DNA of 64,000 nt from JAIROC01 sp031553535 (GCA_031553535.1 JAVBLM010000016.1:50486-114485), one strand, 5' to 3'. Shown: positions 53,490-63,548, counted from the stretch's first letter. The notes: generated from the sequence alone by a model not told the origin. A program made the numbers and translations.

Positions 53490-54806
53490 CTTCAACACTG
53501 CTTTAATCGGGTTTAAGAATTTATCCAACAGGCGTAGATCTTCTGTTATTATCTCTGCCGTTCCCTGCATTTCCTGGCTGAATGTTAATTCCTTGCCATA
53601 ATTGGTAACCAGTTTTTCAGGAAAACCAACTTCCAGCATATACACCTTTTGTCCGTTATCTGTCGTAACAGGAACTAACGAAATATTGCGAATCGGTACA
53701 CGGAGCATACCATATTCCATGTACGGATAATTGGCAAACTTCACATTTACCATTTGTCCTGCTTTTACTTTTCCGGCACCTTGTGGAGGAAGAAGTATCT
53801 TTCCTATAATTTGCGTAGCTTCTTCCGGTACAATAGTGATAAGAACTTCACCTGCATTAATGTTTTGATTTTTCTGCCAATATTTGGTAAATGTTGCAAT
53901 ACCGTCACACGGGCTTGTCAGTAAATAAGTTTGTTCCCAACTTTTTAATTGCGTCAATAACTGGTCATAAGCCGTTGATAATGCCAATTGCAGATTGTTC
54001 TTCTCTTCTACAAATTGTTGTTCCAGGTCGAAGATAGACTGTTCCAATTGCAAAATGTTCACCTTTTGGTTTTCTACGCTTAGCATGGAGGATTCATACG
54101 ATTGTAGATTTCCCAAATACGTATTCCTTGCATTTTCAAAATCGGAAAGAGACAGCATCTTTTTTGCATATAAAGAAGAATCCATTGAAAAAAGTTGCTG
54201 TGCACTTTTTAATTGCTGTGAAGTTAATTCAAGCTGGTTTTGTGTTTTTCGCATGATCACTTTTTGGGTAGCAATCTGCTTTTCTATCCCCCTGATCTTT
54301 TTCCTGTGGTAATCCGCAGCAAGAAAATATTGATAATCTTCATGGGCTTTCAAAAACGACAGGTAGCTTTGTTGTATATCTCCCAATAATAAATTAACAG
54401 GCATTCTTTCCTCGAATATGCTGTCATTAATTTTATACGATTGCAGATTATATTTCAAGGATAAAATGTCCTTTAATTGGGCAGGATTTTCTATTAATGC
54501 CAGGACCTCGTCTTTCTGTACATGCTCTTTTTCAATAACAAAAATACTGTCAATACGTCCTGTAGTCTTAGCCATAACTCCGGCAGGCAGGTTTTCTGTC
54601 GTAACAGTAATGGTAGCTTCCAATATGTCAGGATACTTGAAGAAATAACTGCCAATAAACAATCCTGCGACAATAATAAAAATTACTGTAATCCCCCAAC
54701 GTATAATCCATTTAGGAGGACGCCCCAGGATTTCCTGCACTTCTTCGCTTCTCAGTTCTATATTGTCAGGGCTTTCGTATCGTTTATTTTTTTCCTGTTC
54801 GCTCAT
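53484..54806 (-). CDS. HlyD-family membrane fusion protein of the lanthipeptide exporter
   Basis: The 440-residue protein has one N-terminal membrane helix (about 33-55), a first half-lipoyl segment (GVMAKTTGRIDSIFVIEKEH), a long coiled-coil hairpin (about 165-285) and a second lipoyl/beta-barrel part (TSPCDGIATFTKYW; IIGKILLPPQGAGKVKAGQM). It should bridge the inner-membrane ABC exporter to the TolC-type channel. Its start is about 380 bases downstream of the ABC gene, with a dispersed element between, so it may have its own promoter. Its stop codon lies within a short octamer array. Confidence 0.9.
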   Translation of the reverse strand: MSEQEKNKRYESPDNIELRSEEVQEILGRPPKWIIRWGITVIFIIVAGLFIGSYFFKYPDILEATITVTTENLPAGVMAKTTGRIDSIFVIEKEHVQKDEVLALIENPAQLKDILSLKYNLQSYKINDSIFEERMPVNLLLGDIQQSYLSFLKAHEDYQYFLAADYHRKKIRGIEKQIATQKVIMRKTQNQLELTSQQLKSAQQLFSMDSSLYAKKMLSLSDFENARNTYLGNLQSYESSMLSVENQKVNILQLEQSIFDLEQQFVEEKNNLQLALSTAYDQLLTQLKSWEQTYLLTSPCDGIATFTKYWQKNQNINAGEVLITIVPEEATQIIGKILLPPQGAGKVKAGQMVNVKFANYPYMEYGMLRVPIRNISLVPVTTDNGQKVYMLEVGFPEKLVTNYGKELTFSQEMQGTAEIITEDLRLLDKFLNPIKAVLKK

Positions 54807-54879
54807 TTATTATTTTCATTTTTACCACAAAGAGGCACGACAGTGTTTTATTTGTTTCATGTTTTATTATATGGTAGTG

Positions 54880-55075
54880 AAAGAGATTATCTCACTGCGT
54901 TTCGATGTTTTCGCTACACTTCGTATCTACCAATGAAAGAGATTATCTTACTGCGTTTCGATGCTTTCGCTACACTTCGTGGCTCAGGTGCTTCGTTCCT
55001 CGCAATGACGCTCATAACTAACATATTGCCGTCATTGCGAGGAACGAAGCAATCCCCAACAAAAGGGTGATTTTT
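54880..55075. repeat. Dispersed palindromic element between exporter genes, copy 11
   Basis: Two partial repeats of AGAGATTATCTCACTGCGTT with GCTTTCGCTACACTTCGTGG and a CATTGCGAGGAACGAAGCAA block occur in the 383-base gap between the C39 exporter and HlyD-type genes. No gene is present in this gap. Confidence 0.75.
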
Positions 55076-55189
55076 TTATGATTCTCTATCATTTCTTATT
55101 CTCTTTTGTTCCCTTTACATCCCCCTGCGCCCCCTTCAAAGGAGGAATTTGCTCTTTTGCTCCATCTGTGCGTTATTAACCACTAACCA

Positions 55190-57487
55190 CTAATTTCCCA
55201 ACTCCAATTGGTTTTTTACCAACTCATAATACTCTCCGCGTTTTGCTGTTAACTCCTGATGCGTACCTGTTTCCGTAATTACACCTTGATTCAGTACGAC
55301 AATCTGGTCGGCATTTTTTACGGTGCTTAAACGATGCGCTACGATTACAACCGTCTTCCCTTGAAAAAACGCATGCAGGTTCTCCATGATTACTTTCTCA
55401 TTATTGGCATCCAAGGCATTGGTAGCTTCATCAAAGAAAATATATTCAGGTTTTTTATAAACGGCGCGGGCAATCAGGATACGTTGTTTCTGCCCCTGGC
55501 TGATGCCGGTTCCTTCCTGTCCGATTTTTGTATTGTAGCCCAAAGGCATTCCTTCTATCATTTCCTGAATATTGGCTACTTTGGCGGCATGAAACAATTG
55601 CTTTTTATCAACCGCTTCTGCTCCTGCAGCGATGTTCCTGGCGATGCTATCCGAAAAGATAAATCCATCCTGCATAACGGCCCCGCATCTGTCCCGCCAC
55701 ATTTTATGGCTGATATTACTTAAAGAAATATCCCCTATCTTTATATCTCCTTTTGTTGGCGGATAGAAGCCCAGTAATAATTTAACCAGTGTGGTTTTCC
55801 CGCTTCCGCTCATGCCCACAATCGCCGTTATTTTTCCTTGTGGAATTAGCAGATTAATATCCTGCAACACTTCCGGCGAAAGCGGATTGTATTTGAATGA
55901 CAAGCTTTCTATATGCAATGTTTTTTCTTCCGGAAAGATTGTTATTTTCTCCTGCGCCGGGTCTTCTTCATCTTCCTTGTTATGTATTTCCCCTAAACGT
56001 TCCAGGCTTATCTTGGCATCCTGTGCCGACTGGATAAATCCGATTGTCTGATTAATAGGCCCGTTTAATTGCCCTATAATATACTGTACCGCCATCATCA
56101 TACCCAATGTCATATCTCCGTTGATAACACTGTATGCTGCAAAAAACGAAATGAATATATTCTTTACTTCATTGATAAAAAAAGCTCCCGACTGCTGGTA
56201 TTGCGATAATGCCAGCCCCTTGATGCTGATGCGGAACAACTTGGCTTGTATGGATTCCCATTCCCAGCGTTTTTGTTTCTCACAGTTGTTAAGCTTTATC
56301 TCCTGCATGCCTGTAATAAGCTGGTAAAGGTTGCTCTGCTCGGATGAGGCTTGGGCAAAACGCTTGAAATCCAACTCCCGGCGTTTTTTAAGGAAAATAG
56401 TGATCCATAAGATATACAATGTGCTGGCAATTAAAAACACCAACAACAATTTTACATTGTAAAACGCCAACACACAAATAAAAACAATAAAAGTGACAAT
56501 GGAAAACAAGGTATTTAAAGTAGAAGAGGTTAGAAAACTCTGTATACGGCCATGGTCTCCTATCCGCTGCATAATATCCCCGATCATTTTGGTATCGAAA
56601 TAGCCCAACGGCAATTTCATGAGTTTAAACAGAAAGTCAGAGATAATGGAAATATTAATGCGCGTAGTAATATGTAATAAAATCCATGAACGGATAAACT
56701 CCACCGCCGTTTGTGCGGTATATAAGGTAAGTTGGGCTATAAGAATGACAATAACAAAACTAAGGTTGTTATTGCCGATACCATAATCTACAATGCTTTG
56801 GGTTAAAAAAGGGAAAATAAGTTGCAAGCCTGTTCCGATAAGCATTCCTATAAAAAGCTGCACGATTAGCTTTTTATAAGGACGCAGGTATTGGAAAATA
56901 AATTTGAATTTAGTTTTATCCGGCTTCTCGTCTTCTATGGAATAAAATTCCGGTGTAAGTTCAAACAGCAAAGCAATACCTTCATCTTCACCTTCTTTTT
57001 TATGGCTTAGCCAACCGTTTAGAAACTCTTGTACAGTATATTTTATTAACCCATGCCCCGGGTCTGCTACACGTACATAACCTTTGATAGTGGACGAGTG
57101 GACAGGTGAACGAGTAGACGAGTTTTCTTGTTTACCTGTATTCTCGTTCTCTTGTCCACTCTTTTCCCCGTCTACTCGTCTACTCGTCCTCTTGTCCACT
57201 TTCACATCATACACTACCACAAAATGATTTTGTTTCCAGTGTACAATACAAGGCATAGGCGCTTCTATTAATTTCTCAAACGATATATGGACTCCTGTTG
57301 TACGGAATCCTATTTGTTCTGCCGCTTCACTTATACCTAATAAACTAACCCCTTCCCGTGAAATAGACGTTTTCTGACGTAACGTTTCCAACGAATAATT
57401 CTTTCCGTAATACTTGGCAATCATACGAAGACAGGTAGCTCCGCAATCCATTTTATCCAATTGTTTATAGAAGGGGAAATTTGCCAT
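55190..57487 (-). CDS. lanT: C39-peptidase ABC exporter (leader-cleaving LanT-type transporter)
   Basis: The 765-residue inner-membrane exporter has three parts. The N-terminal C39 peptidase has Cys15 (MDCGATCL), His88 (QNHFVVVY) and Asp142 (ADPGHG) and should cut the precursor after its GG. A six-helix membrane domain follows (about 210-480). The ATPase has Walker A GMSGSGKTT near 560, signature ISQGQKQR and Walker B YIFFDEATNALD near 685. It would remove the leader and pump the modified peptide into the HlyD-TolC channel. About 38 residues between His88 and Asp142 (about 97-134, low complexity, KSGQENENTGKQENSS) are encoded by an octamer array and are absent from typical C39 domains. It lies 40 bases after lanB. 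Confidence 0.95.
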   Translation of the reverse strand: MANFPFYKQLDKMDCGATCLRMIAKYYGKNYSLETLRQKTSISREGVSLLGISEAAEQIGFRTTGVHISFEKLIEAPMPCIVHWKQNHFVVVYDVKVDKRTSRRVDGEKSGQENENTGKQENSSTRSPVHSSTIKGYVRVADPGHGLIKYTVQEFLNGWLSHKKEGEDEGIALLFELTPEFYSIEDEKPDKTKFKFIFQYLRPYKKLIVQLFIGMLIGTGLQLIFPFLTQSIVDYGIGNNNLSFVIVILIAQLTLYTAQTAVEFIRSWILLHITTRINISIISDFLFKLMKLPLGYFDTKMIGDIMQRIGDHGRIQSFLTSSTLNTLFSIVTFIVFICVLAFYNVKLLLVFLIASTLYILWITIFLKKRRELDFKRFAQASSEQSNLYQLITGMQEIKLNNCEKQKRWEWESIQAKLFRISIKGLALSQYQQSGAFFINEVKNIFISFFAAYSVINGDMTLGMMMAVQYIIGQLNGPINQTIGFIQSAQDAKISLERLGEIHNKEDEEDPAQEKITIFPEEKTLHIESLSFKYNPLSPEVLQDINLLIPQGKITAIVGMSGSGKTTLVKLLLGFYPPTKGDIKIGDISLSNISHKMWRDRCGAVMQDGFIFSDSIARNIAAGAEAVDKKQLFHAAKVANIQEMIEGMPLGYNTKIGQEGTGISQGQKQRILIARAVYKKPEYIFFDEATNALDANNEKVIMENLHAFFQGKTVVIVAHRLSTVKNADQIVVLNQGVITETGTHQELTAKRGEYYELVKNQLELGN
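57090..57201. repeat. Octanucleotide array inside the C39 peptidase coding sequence
   Basis: Fourteen octamers lie in perfect register with consensus GTNNACNN: GTGGACGA, GTGGACAG, GTGAACGA, GTAGACGA on the left and GTCCACTC, GTCTACTC, GTCTACTC, GTCCTCTT, GTCCACTT on the right. The left units end in purines and the right units in pyrimidines, so the tract can also fold as a large imperfect hairpin. It keeps the reading frame of the exporter open. Confidence 0.92.
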
Positions 57488-57527
57488 TAAATATATTTTA
57501 TTTATAAGTATGATAATTAATTAAATA

Positions 57528-60062
57528 TTATTTATTTTTACGTATTCTTGCCATTTTTGAATTATAGTACATGGACAAGAAATCATATAGAACTAATTCA
57601 TATTTGCGTTGCTGAGTTCTAAATAATCTATTCATCATCATATGAATGTAACTTGATAAAAGATTATTTTTTCTTTCTATTCGATCCATGTTATTTAAGA
57701 TATCGTTTACCGTATTTTTTATTCTTTCTTGTTTCTCATAAATGTGATAAAACAAATTAGAATCATTATCAGACGCTAAAACAGGTTCTATCTTTGTACG
57801 ATCGGTACGGTATCTTTGGGCGAATTGTTTTCTATAATTATGCGTAATGTCGAATTCTTTTACAAAATTCTCTTGTAATGTTTTCAACAAATCAGATTTT
57901 TCTTCCAAAGTATATTTGAAGGAATCTAACAGAACATCAATCATTTTTAATGCAAGTATCCATCGGAGATTTTCATCTTGTTTTACTTCATTACTTATAT
58001 AACTTTCAAAATCAATCAATAAATCATTATCACCATCCACAAGAGTAACATAACGGGGGATTTGTTTTTCCAACCTCCACTTATTAACATCCGGAATCAA
58101 TGTTTCTTTATCTTTCTTCTCAATAAGAGAATTAAATTCTTTAACATTCACCTTCCATTCTGCTAAAGATAATAATATATTCTTATAAATTACACGGGGT
58201 AAAAAATCATATTCATTCATTAAACTTCCCAAATTAAATCCAATACCGCCTCTTAATCCTTGTGTTTGCATATCGCACAAAAAATGGTAAACAGGCATAG
58301 AGTTCATCGAGTAGTTATGAGCGGTACTCATTCGTGGAATTATTTGTTTGTTTAATTTTTTTGATCGTAAAATAATCGTATTCATTTTTACAGAAATGTG
58401 CAAATCATCGGGCAAAATTTGATACTCCTCCCCAACAGAGGCTTTTGCTAAATAAGGAATTTCATATGATCGTAGAACCGGACGTAATAAGATATTGCCT
58501 ATCCTTGATTCCGGCAAATGAACAATTTCTGCAAATACAACATCCGGATTGTTTTTTTGCTCGTGTTCTGTAACCGCAAGAACATATTCTTCTAATTTTT
58601 TGGTTATGTGACAGAACCTTCCTAAAAGATTTCCGGCACTGGATCCTCCAGCATTATGTACATAGATTGACACACTATTCTCATCATAAGAAAATAATTC
58701 ACACATACATGAAAATGTATCAGGCAGATCACTCCAATTTACCGGCAAAAAATCAAAATCGCTGTCTTGTATCTCAATAGAATAAGCACTTTCTTTATAT
58801 GCATTTATCATTTTCTTATGAAATACCGATTGTATTCTATTCCATTTAATTTCCTGCTCAGGCATATTGTATGGAAATGCAAAACCATCCAACAAAGAGC
58901 TGACATCCCCTGAATTGACCGGATATCCAATACCTGATTCCGTATCCAATACTTGCAACAATGGCATTTCCCTGTCTTCATACCGTTCGTAATAATTTTC
59001 AGCAAATTTTGTGAGTATTGTTTCGCGAGCAGGAAGAGTTAACCGATTCATTAAAATAATTGCATCTGTAATATGATTGATAAGCTTCTCCTCTAAAAAA
59101 GCTTTTTCTACAGGTTTGAACATATCTGTTTGAAACAAATATTTTTGTTCATGTGATATGTTTATTTCCTTCACGATTTTTTCTATTTTTTCATACACAG
59201 GAACAGATGTCCCGATAGGAGCATTATCAAGGTGGCTTAGCAATTGAATTATTTTTTCTAATCGTTTTTTTAAAGAGTCATCCTTAGGATTTATTCTTTC
59301 CAGTGTTTCTAAAATTTGGATTACAAAATCCCTTCCTGTAATTGAAGGATCTAATTCGCTGACAAGAACTTGTTCTTCAATTAAAGTATTAACAAATTCT
59401 TTACTCTCTTCAAGAGTTATCTCTTCATCAATTATTGATTCCGCTAATTCATTAATCGATGCTCCAGATTTTGCCTTTGATAAAACGATATCAATATAAT
59501 CGGAATAGTCAATTGCTGAAATCTGATGGGTACGTTTTGAATTTCTATAGTGCCATTCCACGTATCGCATTTTATCTCCAATGGTGTATAAGCTGGTATT
59601 AGGATAATAGAGTAGCAATTCTTTTATTTCCTCTTGTTTGGCTATTACTTGTGCAAGATTACACAAATAATTCATATCTAACCGGGTATATCGCTTATTG
59701 TTCTCAGATATTGACAAAACGATTTCTGTCCCACTGTTTAATTTCCCTAATGAAAATCCAGCAAATAAGCCAAATGGTGTACATCTTGAACTCATCCTTG
59801 TATAATAACGAAGCACAGACATTTTTAACTTGCTTATTTCTTTTTCATTTCTAAGTTCATGTTGTAAGAACTTATTGACTTCACTAAATAAGTCGGGGCT
59901 TGCTAGAAAAAGAGCCTCCTGAATATACGAATTTCGTAAAAAATCATACCAAAAACCATCCTTTTCCAATCCTTTTAAATCTGCATAATAATGTTTTAAA
60001 GGAATTGCAGGTGTTCGGAAAACAAATATTTCAAATGGATTATATGATGTTTCTTTTTTCAT
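57528..60062 (-). CDS. lanB: Class I lanthipeptide dehydratase LanB, elimination domain apparently incomplete
   Basis: LanB dehydrates Ser/Thr of the precursor by glutamylation from Glu-tRNA followed by elimination. Of 844 residues, about 1-690 form the glutamylation (Lant_dehydr_N) domain, with YTRMSSRCTPFGLFAGFSLG at 88-107 and its end at QIPRYVTLVDGDNDLLIDFE. The last 150 residues match the C-terminal part of the SpaB_C elimination domain, including SSYIHMMMNRLF near 803-814. The intervening part, normally about 180-200 residues with the WFFIRYxDPxxHLRxR-type segment and its catalytic Arg residues, is not visible; the chain passes from DFESYISNEV to KQDENLRWIL near 689-698. It starts 7 bases after lanC ends and is visibly A+T-rich compared with the exporter genes. 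Confidence 0.88.
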   Translation of the reverse strand: MKKETSYNPFEIFVFRTPAIPLKHYYADLKGLEKDGFWYDFLRNSYIQEALFLASPDLFSEVNKFLQHELRNEKEISKLKMSVLRYYTRMSSRCTPFGLFAGFSLGKLNSGTEIVLSISENNKRYTRLDMNYLCNLAQVIAKQEEIKELLLYYPNTSLYTIGDKMRYVEWHYRNSKRTHQISAIDYSDYIDIVLSKAKSGASINELAESIIDEEITLEESKEFVNTLIEEQVLVSELDPSITGRDFVIQILETLERINPKDDSLKKRLEKIIQLLSHLDNAPIGTSVPVYEKIEKIVKEINISHEQKYLFQTDMFKPVEKAFLEEKLINHITDAIILMNRLTLPARETILTKFAENYYERYEDREMPLLQVLDTESGIGYPVNSGDVSSLLDGFAFPYNMPEQEIKWNRIQSVFHKKMINAYKESAYSIEIQDSDFDFLPVNWSDLPDTFSCMCELFSYDENSVSIYVHNAGGSSAGNLLGRFCHITKKLEEYVLAVTEHEQKNNPDVVFAEIVHLPESRIGNILLRPVLRSYEIPYLAKASVGEEYQILPDDLHISVKMNTIILRSKKLNKQIIPRMSTAHNYSMNSMPVYHFLCDMQTQGLRGGIGFNLGSLMNEYDFLPRVIYKNILLSLAEWKVNVKEFNSLIEKKDKETLIPDVNKWRLEKQIPRYVTLVDGDNDLLIDFESYISNEVKQDENLRWILALKMIDVLLDSFKYTLEEKSDLLKTLQENFVKEFDITHNYRKQFAQRYRTDRTKIEPVLASDNDSNLFYHIYEKQERIKNTVNDILNNMDRIERKNNLLSSYIHMMMNRLFRTQQRKYELVLYDFLSMYYNSKMARIRKNK

Positions 60063-60069
60063 ACTTCAG

Positions 60070-61260
60070 TTAACTTAAGAATAAACATTCGTCCCAAGTG
60101 GGCTCCAATTCATAATAATAGGTTAATAACGCGAGTCCTATTCCGGCAATACCTTCTAATAATCCATATGCGTTAACCCACCCTCCATATTCAATTGAAT
60201 GCCATGCTTTAAATCCGGCGAGCCCATCTTCAAAGTTTGCGATCTTCAATGTTTGTTTAAACCAATAATCAGCTGCTTTTTTAAATTCCGGCATTTTAGT
60301 ATTCCACCACATACGGTAAAAGATATGTCCAATCCCAGCTGTTCCATGACACAAACCTGCATCTAAAACTTTATTTCCTGCTAAAGATTTACGATTTTCT
60401 GCAGTATATAATAATATTTCTATTGCTTTATCTATCCAACTTTGCTTATTTAGTATATTTCCAGCCTGATATAATGTGGTTGCGATACTTAAATCTCCAT
60501 AACACCATCCTAATCTGCTTTGATGTAACGTTTTGTCCGATTCAATAGACATACTGGCAAAATAACAGTTATATTGTTCTTTATCTATTTGCTGATTCAA
60601 AATATATTCGATTGAACTTTTTAATAATCTTCTTATTTCTTTTTTATTTTCTCCAAAATTGTCTAATTGATATATTTTGGATAATAAACAAACTACACTG
60701 GAAGAACCATGTGATAAAGATATATTATAACCTACTTCCTGCGTCTTATGATCAATAATAGATTTCCATTTACATAAATTCTCTTTTTCAATTTCTTTTA
60801 TTTTATATAGAGCATGTAAAAATTGATTTAGGATTGGTAATAAATTTGGATTTTTAGAAATTCTTTTAACAAAATACAATGCCATTCCAACTCCCCCATG
60901 TAAAAAATCATAATTGCCTGTAGACATTTCTATCTTCAACTTTTTTCCCAAAATAATATCAAAATCAGCTAATAACTCATTTGTATCATCCTGTATAATG
61001 CCTATAGAATGAAGATATTCATACATCCAGCCAATACCCGCTAATCCGGAACAATGAGAATATATAAAACTTTCGTTTGATAATTTATTTTCTAAAACTT
61101 CCAGTAAATCGAATATATAGCTTGATTGTTTTTGATTTATTTTTTGATAATTCGCACACGAAACTATCTGACCTCCAAACCCACTTAAAAGTCCTATTTC
61201 TTCCATAGTTTCAGAATAAAGTATCTCATATATTTCTTCTATTTTAGATTTTATTCCCAT
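60070..61260 (-). CDS. lanC: Lanthionine synthetase C-like cyclase LanC
   Basis: The 396-residue cytosolic enzyme adds Cys thiols to dehydrated Ser/Thr to form (methyl)lanthionine rings. The zinc ligands are Cys253 (WCYGD), Cys304 and His305 (LCHGTAGIGH). Other LanC barrel motifs are HCSGLAGIGWMYEY (69-82), FLHGGVGMAL (119-128), SLSHGSSSVV and LLEGIAGIGLALL (367-379). It lacks a dehydratase or kinase domain, which places the system in class I. It lies 2 bases after the S41 gene and 7 bases before lanB, clearly in one operon. Confidence 0.95.
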   Translation of the reverse strand: MGIKSKIEEIYEILYSETMEEIGLLSGFGGQIVSCANYQKINQKQSSYIFDLLEVLENKLSNESFIYSHCSGLAGIGWMYEYLHSIGIIQDDTNELLADFDIILGKKLKIEMSTGNYDFLHGGVGMALYFVKRISKNPNLLPILNQFLHALYKIKEIEKENLCKWKSIIDHKTQEVGYNISLSHGSSSVVCLLSKIYQLDNFGENKKEIRRLLKSSIEYILNQQIDKEQYNCYFASMSIESDKTLHQSRLGWCYGDLSIATTLYQAGNILNKQSWIDKAIEILLYTAENRKSLAGNKVLDAGLCHGTAGIGHIFYRMWWNTKMPEFKKAADYWFKQTLKIANFEDGLAGFKAWHSIEYGGWVNAYGLLEGIAGIGLALLTYYYELEPTWDECLFLS

Positions 61261-61262
61261 AG

Positions 61263-63509
61263 TTATTTTTGATTTATCAATTCTATTGCTTTTTCCAAAA
61301 CCTCATCCTTTCCTGCTCGAATTCCTTCTATGGTAGGTTTTATTTCAACATCAGGGACGATGCCAATACGTTGAGTTTCTGATCCATCTGGATAATAAAT
61401 TCCTATACCTGTAAATAATGTATGAATACCTCCCGGTAGCAAAAAATAAGAAACATTACCATCTGCAGCTGCAGTAGTACTGCCGAGGACAGTTGCATTG
61501 GGTGCTGTACGAAAAGCCATGGCATGAAATTCTGCTGAACTTTGTGTAAGTTCATTTACAAGAATAACAACTTTTTCTTTATAATAATCTTTGTTTTCCT
61601 TGCCAACAGTGTTAGAATTATCAAAATAAAAGGATCCAATATCAGATAAATTTGTTCTTGTAAATTTCACAAAATCTGCAGACGAAGGCATCAGATAAAC
61701 CCCTAATTCAGATAAAGGGAAATCAGAAGGATAGCACCGTAAATCAATAATAAGTCCTCTTGTGTTTTTAAGTTTTTTCATGACAAAATCTACAGAATCC
61801 CTTTTTAATGTCTCCATATAAATATAACCCACTTTGGAAGGAAGTTGGTTATATGAAGGTTTCAGTTTCTTTTCTCTGTTTTTGTATATATCAGATACAT
61901 GGCTATATAATACAGTATCAGCCTTTACAATTCCATTTCTTTGGTATTGAATAAATAAAAGAGTGTCTTGAGAACGAATTAAGTTATTGGCAATATCTCG
62001 TAAACGAACATCTTCATTAGAAGCAGGCGTATAATTACGTTGTTCGGAAACAAGTTCATCAATTTTTTTATTGTTTATTTTTAGTAGAATATCCCCGCGT
62101 TGTAATATAGATTCCTTCGCTAATTTGTTATTTATTGGTTCTGCTACAATCAGATGTTTTTCGACAAATCGAACATTAAAAGGAAGTGTATTTAATCCTT
62201 TTGAAATATCTAATGCCAGTGGTCTTTCGCCAGTTACTTGGGCATGGGTGTCATTAATTCGAGTTACTAATTCTAATACCACTGTTTGATATTCAATTTC
62301 CGAACTTGCCTGAATAAATTTAAGAATGAATTCCGGTAATATCAAATTCCAATCCTCTCCTATCAGATATTTGTATGGAAAAAAATATTGAATCATATTC
62401 CAATAGCGGAATAAGGAAAGTAAACGATATCCTGCATCGGGATATTTCATGTCCGTATAAGCGTTCTCATTTTTAAAAATAGGGTTTCCTACCCTTTCTG
62501 CAAAATCGATATAATAATGTTCATTAACTTTTTCGGCATTTCTCAAACTATCTAGAAATAAAACTAAAGAACGGGATAATAATTCTTCATTTTCTGTCCA
62601 TTTGAAATCTGCTTTCATCTTTATTGGCAGAGTTATTGCTTGAGGTTGACTCTCCAAATCAAATTTTCCAAATTGATGCACCCAATTAATTAATGTTAAA
62701 TTGCATAAGCCATCTGTTTGGGCATTAATTACAGCAGGTAAGATACGGAATAATTCATAATCCCAGTTGTATTCTCCTTGGGCAATAACAGGATGAAAAT
62801 ATTTCATCATTCCCCAAATCCGTCCTAATTTATCCAGATTTTTTATCTGTTGAACATCTAAAGTATCAATAATTATATTGGAACTTTCTTTAAATTCAAT
62901 AGTATCTGTTTTCGCTTTAACAACTTTAATACTTTTGATTTCTTTGGGTAGAGCATCCCTGAAATCTTTACCATCTATACATAATGAGAAATCATCTACC
63001 CACAATTTGCCTTTACCTGATAGAATTGCTCCGATAAAAATAGTTTCTGCATTTTCCGGCAATGGAACTGATACGGAATATTCTTTCCAATCTGAACTGC
63101 CTTTAATTCCTTTTTGCATCATATTCTCAAAAGCCAATACTTTGTATCCTTCTCCATTAACCTGGAGCATTAATCCGATTGGAGCCGAAACTTTTTCCAT
63201 TTTCATAAATGCTTTCACGGTAATGGTATCCCCACTCATTGTTGCAGGAATGGCTGTTGAAATACAGCCAACCTTATCTGCTATTTCAACTTTTGATTGT
63301 ATTAATACAGAGTGCTTTCCATTGTGCTTTATTTTAAAATCCGTGGTAATAATATAATCACTCTTACTGCATCTAAACCATTTAGCAGGCATCTTATCTT
63401 GCAGAGAAAGATTTTCAAAATTAAAATTATGGTCAGATTTTTCTTGACCATAAGAGAGAATAAAATTATTAATGATTAAGAGGGCAATTGGTATTATTTT
63501 TTTTAACAT
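61263..63509 (-). CDS. S41-family peptidase with N-terminal beta-sandwich and PDZ domain, in the lanthipeptide operon
   Basis: The start at 63509 gives 748 residues beginning MLKKIIPIALLIINNF, a signal peptide ending near SYGQ; the frame is open for 100 residues upstream but overlaps the precursor gene in another frame. The order is a galactose-binding-like beta-sandwich (about 25-185), a linker/helical region (205-400), a PDZ-like domain (about 425-540) and the S41 peptidase with GLIIDLRCYPSDF and the nucleophile Ser in ELTQSSAEFHA near 655. It is exported. It could trim the secreted peptide, protect the producer or process another envelope protein; this is inference from position between lanA and lanC. 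Confidence 0.88.
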   Translation of the reverse strand: MLKKIIPIALLIINNFILSYGQEKSDHNFNFENLSLQDKMPAKWFRCSKSDYIITTDFKIKHNGKHSVLIQSKVEIADKVGCISTAIPATMSGDTITVKAFMKMEKVSAPIGLMLQVNGEGYKVLAFENMMQKGIKGSSDWKEYSVSVPLPENAETIFIGAILSGKGKLWVDDFSLCIDGKDFRDALPKEIKSIKVVKAKTDTIEFKESSNIIIDTLDVQQIKNLDKLGRIWGMMKYFHPVIAQGEYNWDYELFRILPAVINAQTDGLCNLTLINWVHQFGKFDLESQPQAITLPIKMKADFKWTENEELLSRSLVLFLDSLRNAEKVNEHYYIDFAERVGNPIFKNENAYTDMKYPDAGYRLLSLFRYWNMIQYFFPYKYLIGEDWNLILPEFILKFIQASSEIEYQTVVLELVTRINDTHAQVTGERPLALDISKGLNTLPFNVRFVEKHLIVAEPINNKLAKESILQRGDILLKINNKKIDELVSEQRNYTPASNEDVRLRDIANNLIRSQDTLLFIQYQRNGIVKADTVLYSHVSDIYKNREKKLKPSYNQLPSKVGYIYMETLKRDSVDFVMKKLKNTRGLIIDLRCYPSDFPLSELGVYLMPSSADFVKFTRTNLSDIGSFYFDNSNTVGKENKDYYKEKVVILVNELTQSSAEFHAMAFRTAPNATVLGSTTAAADGNVSYFLLPGGIHTLFTGIGIYYPDGSETQRIGIVPDVEIKPTIEGIRAGKDEVLEKAIELINQK

Positions 63510-63548
63510 AACCTGATTGATTTTTTTATTATTCTTAGAATCAGATAT

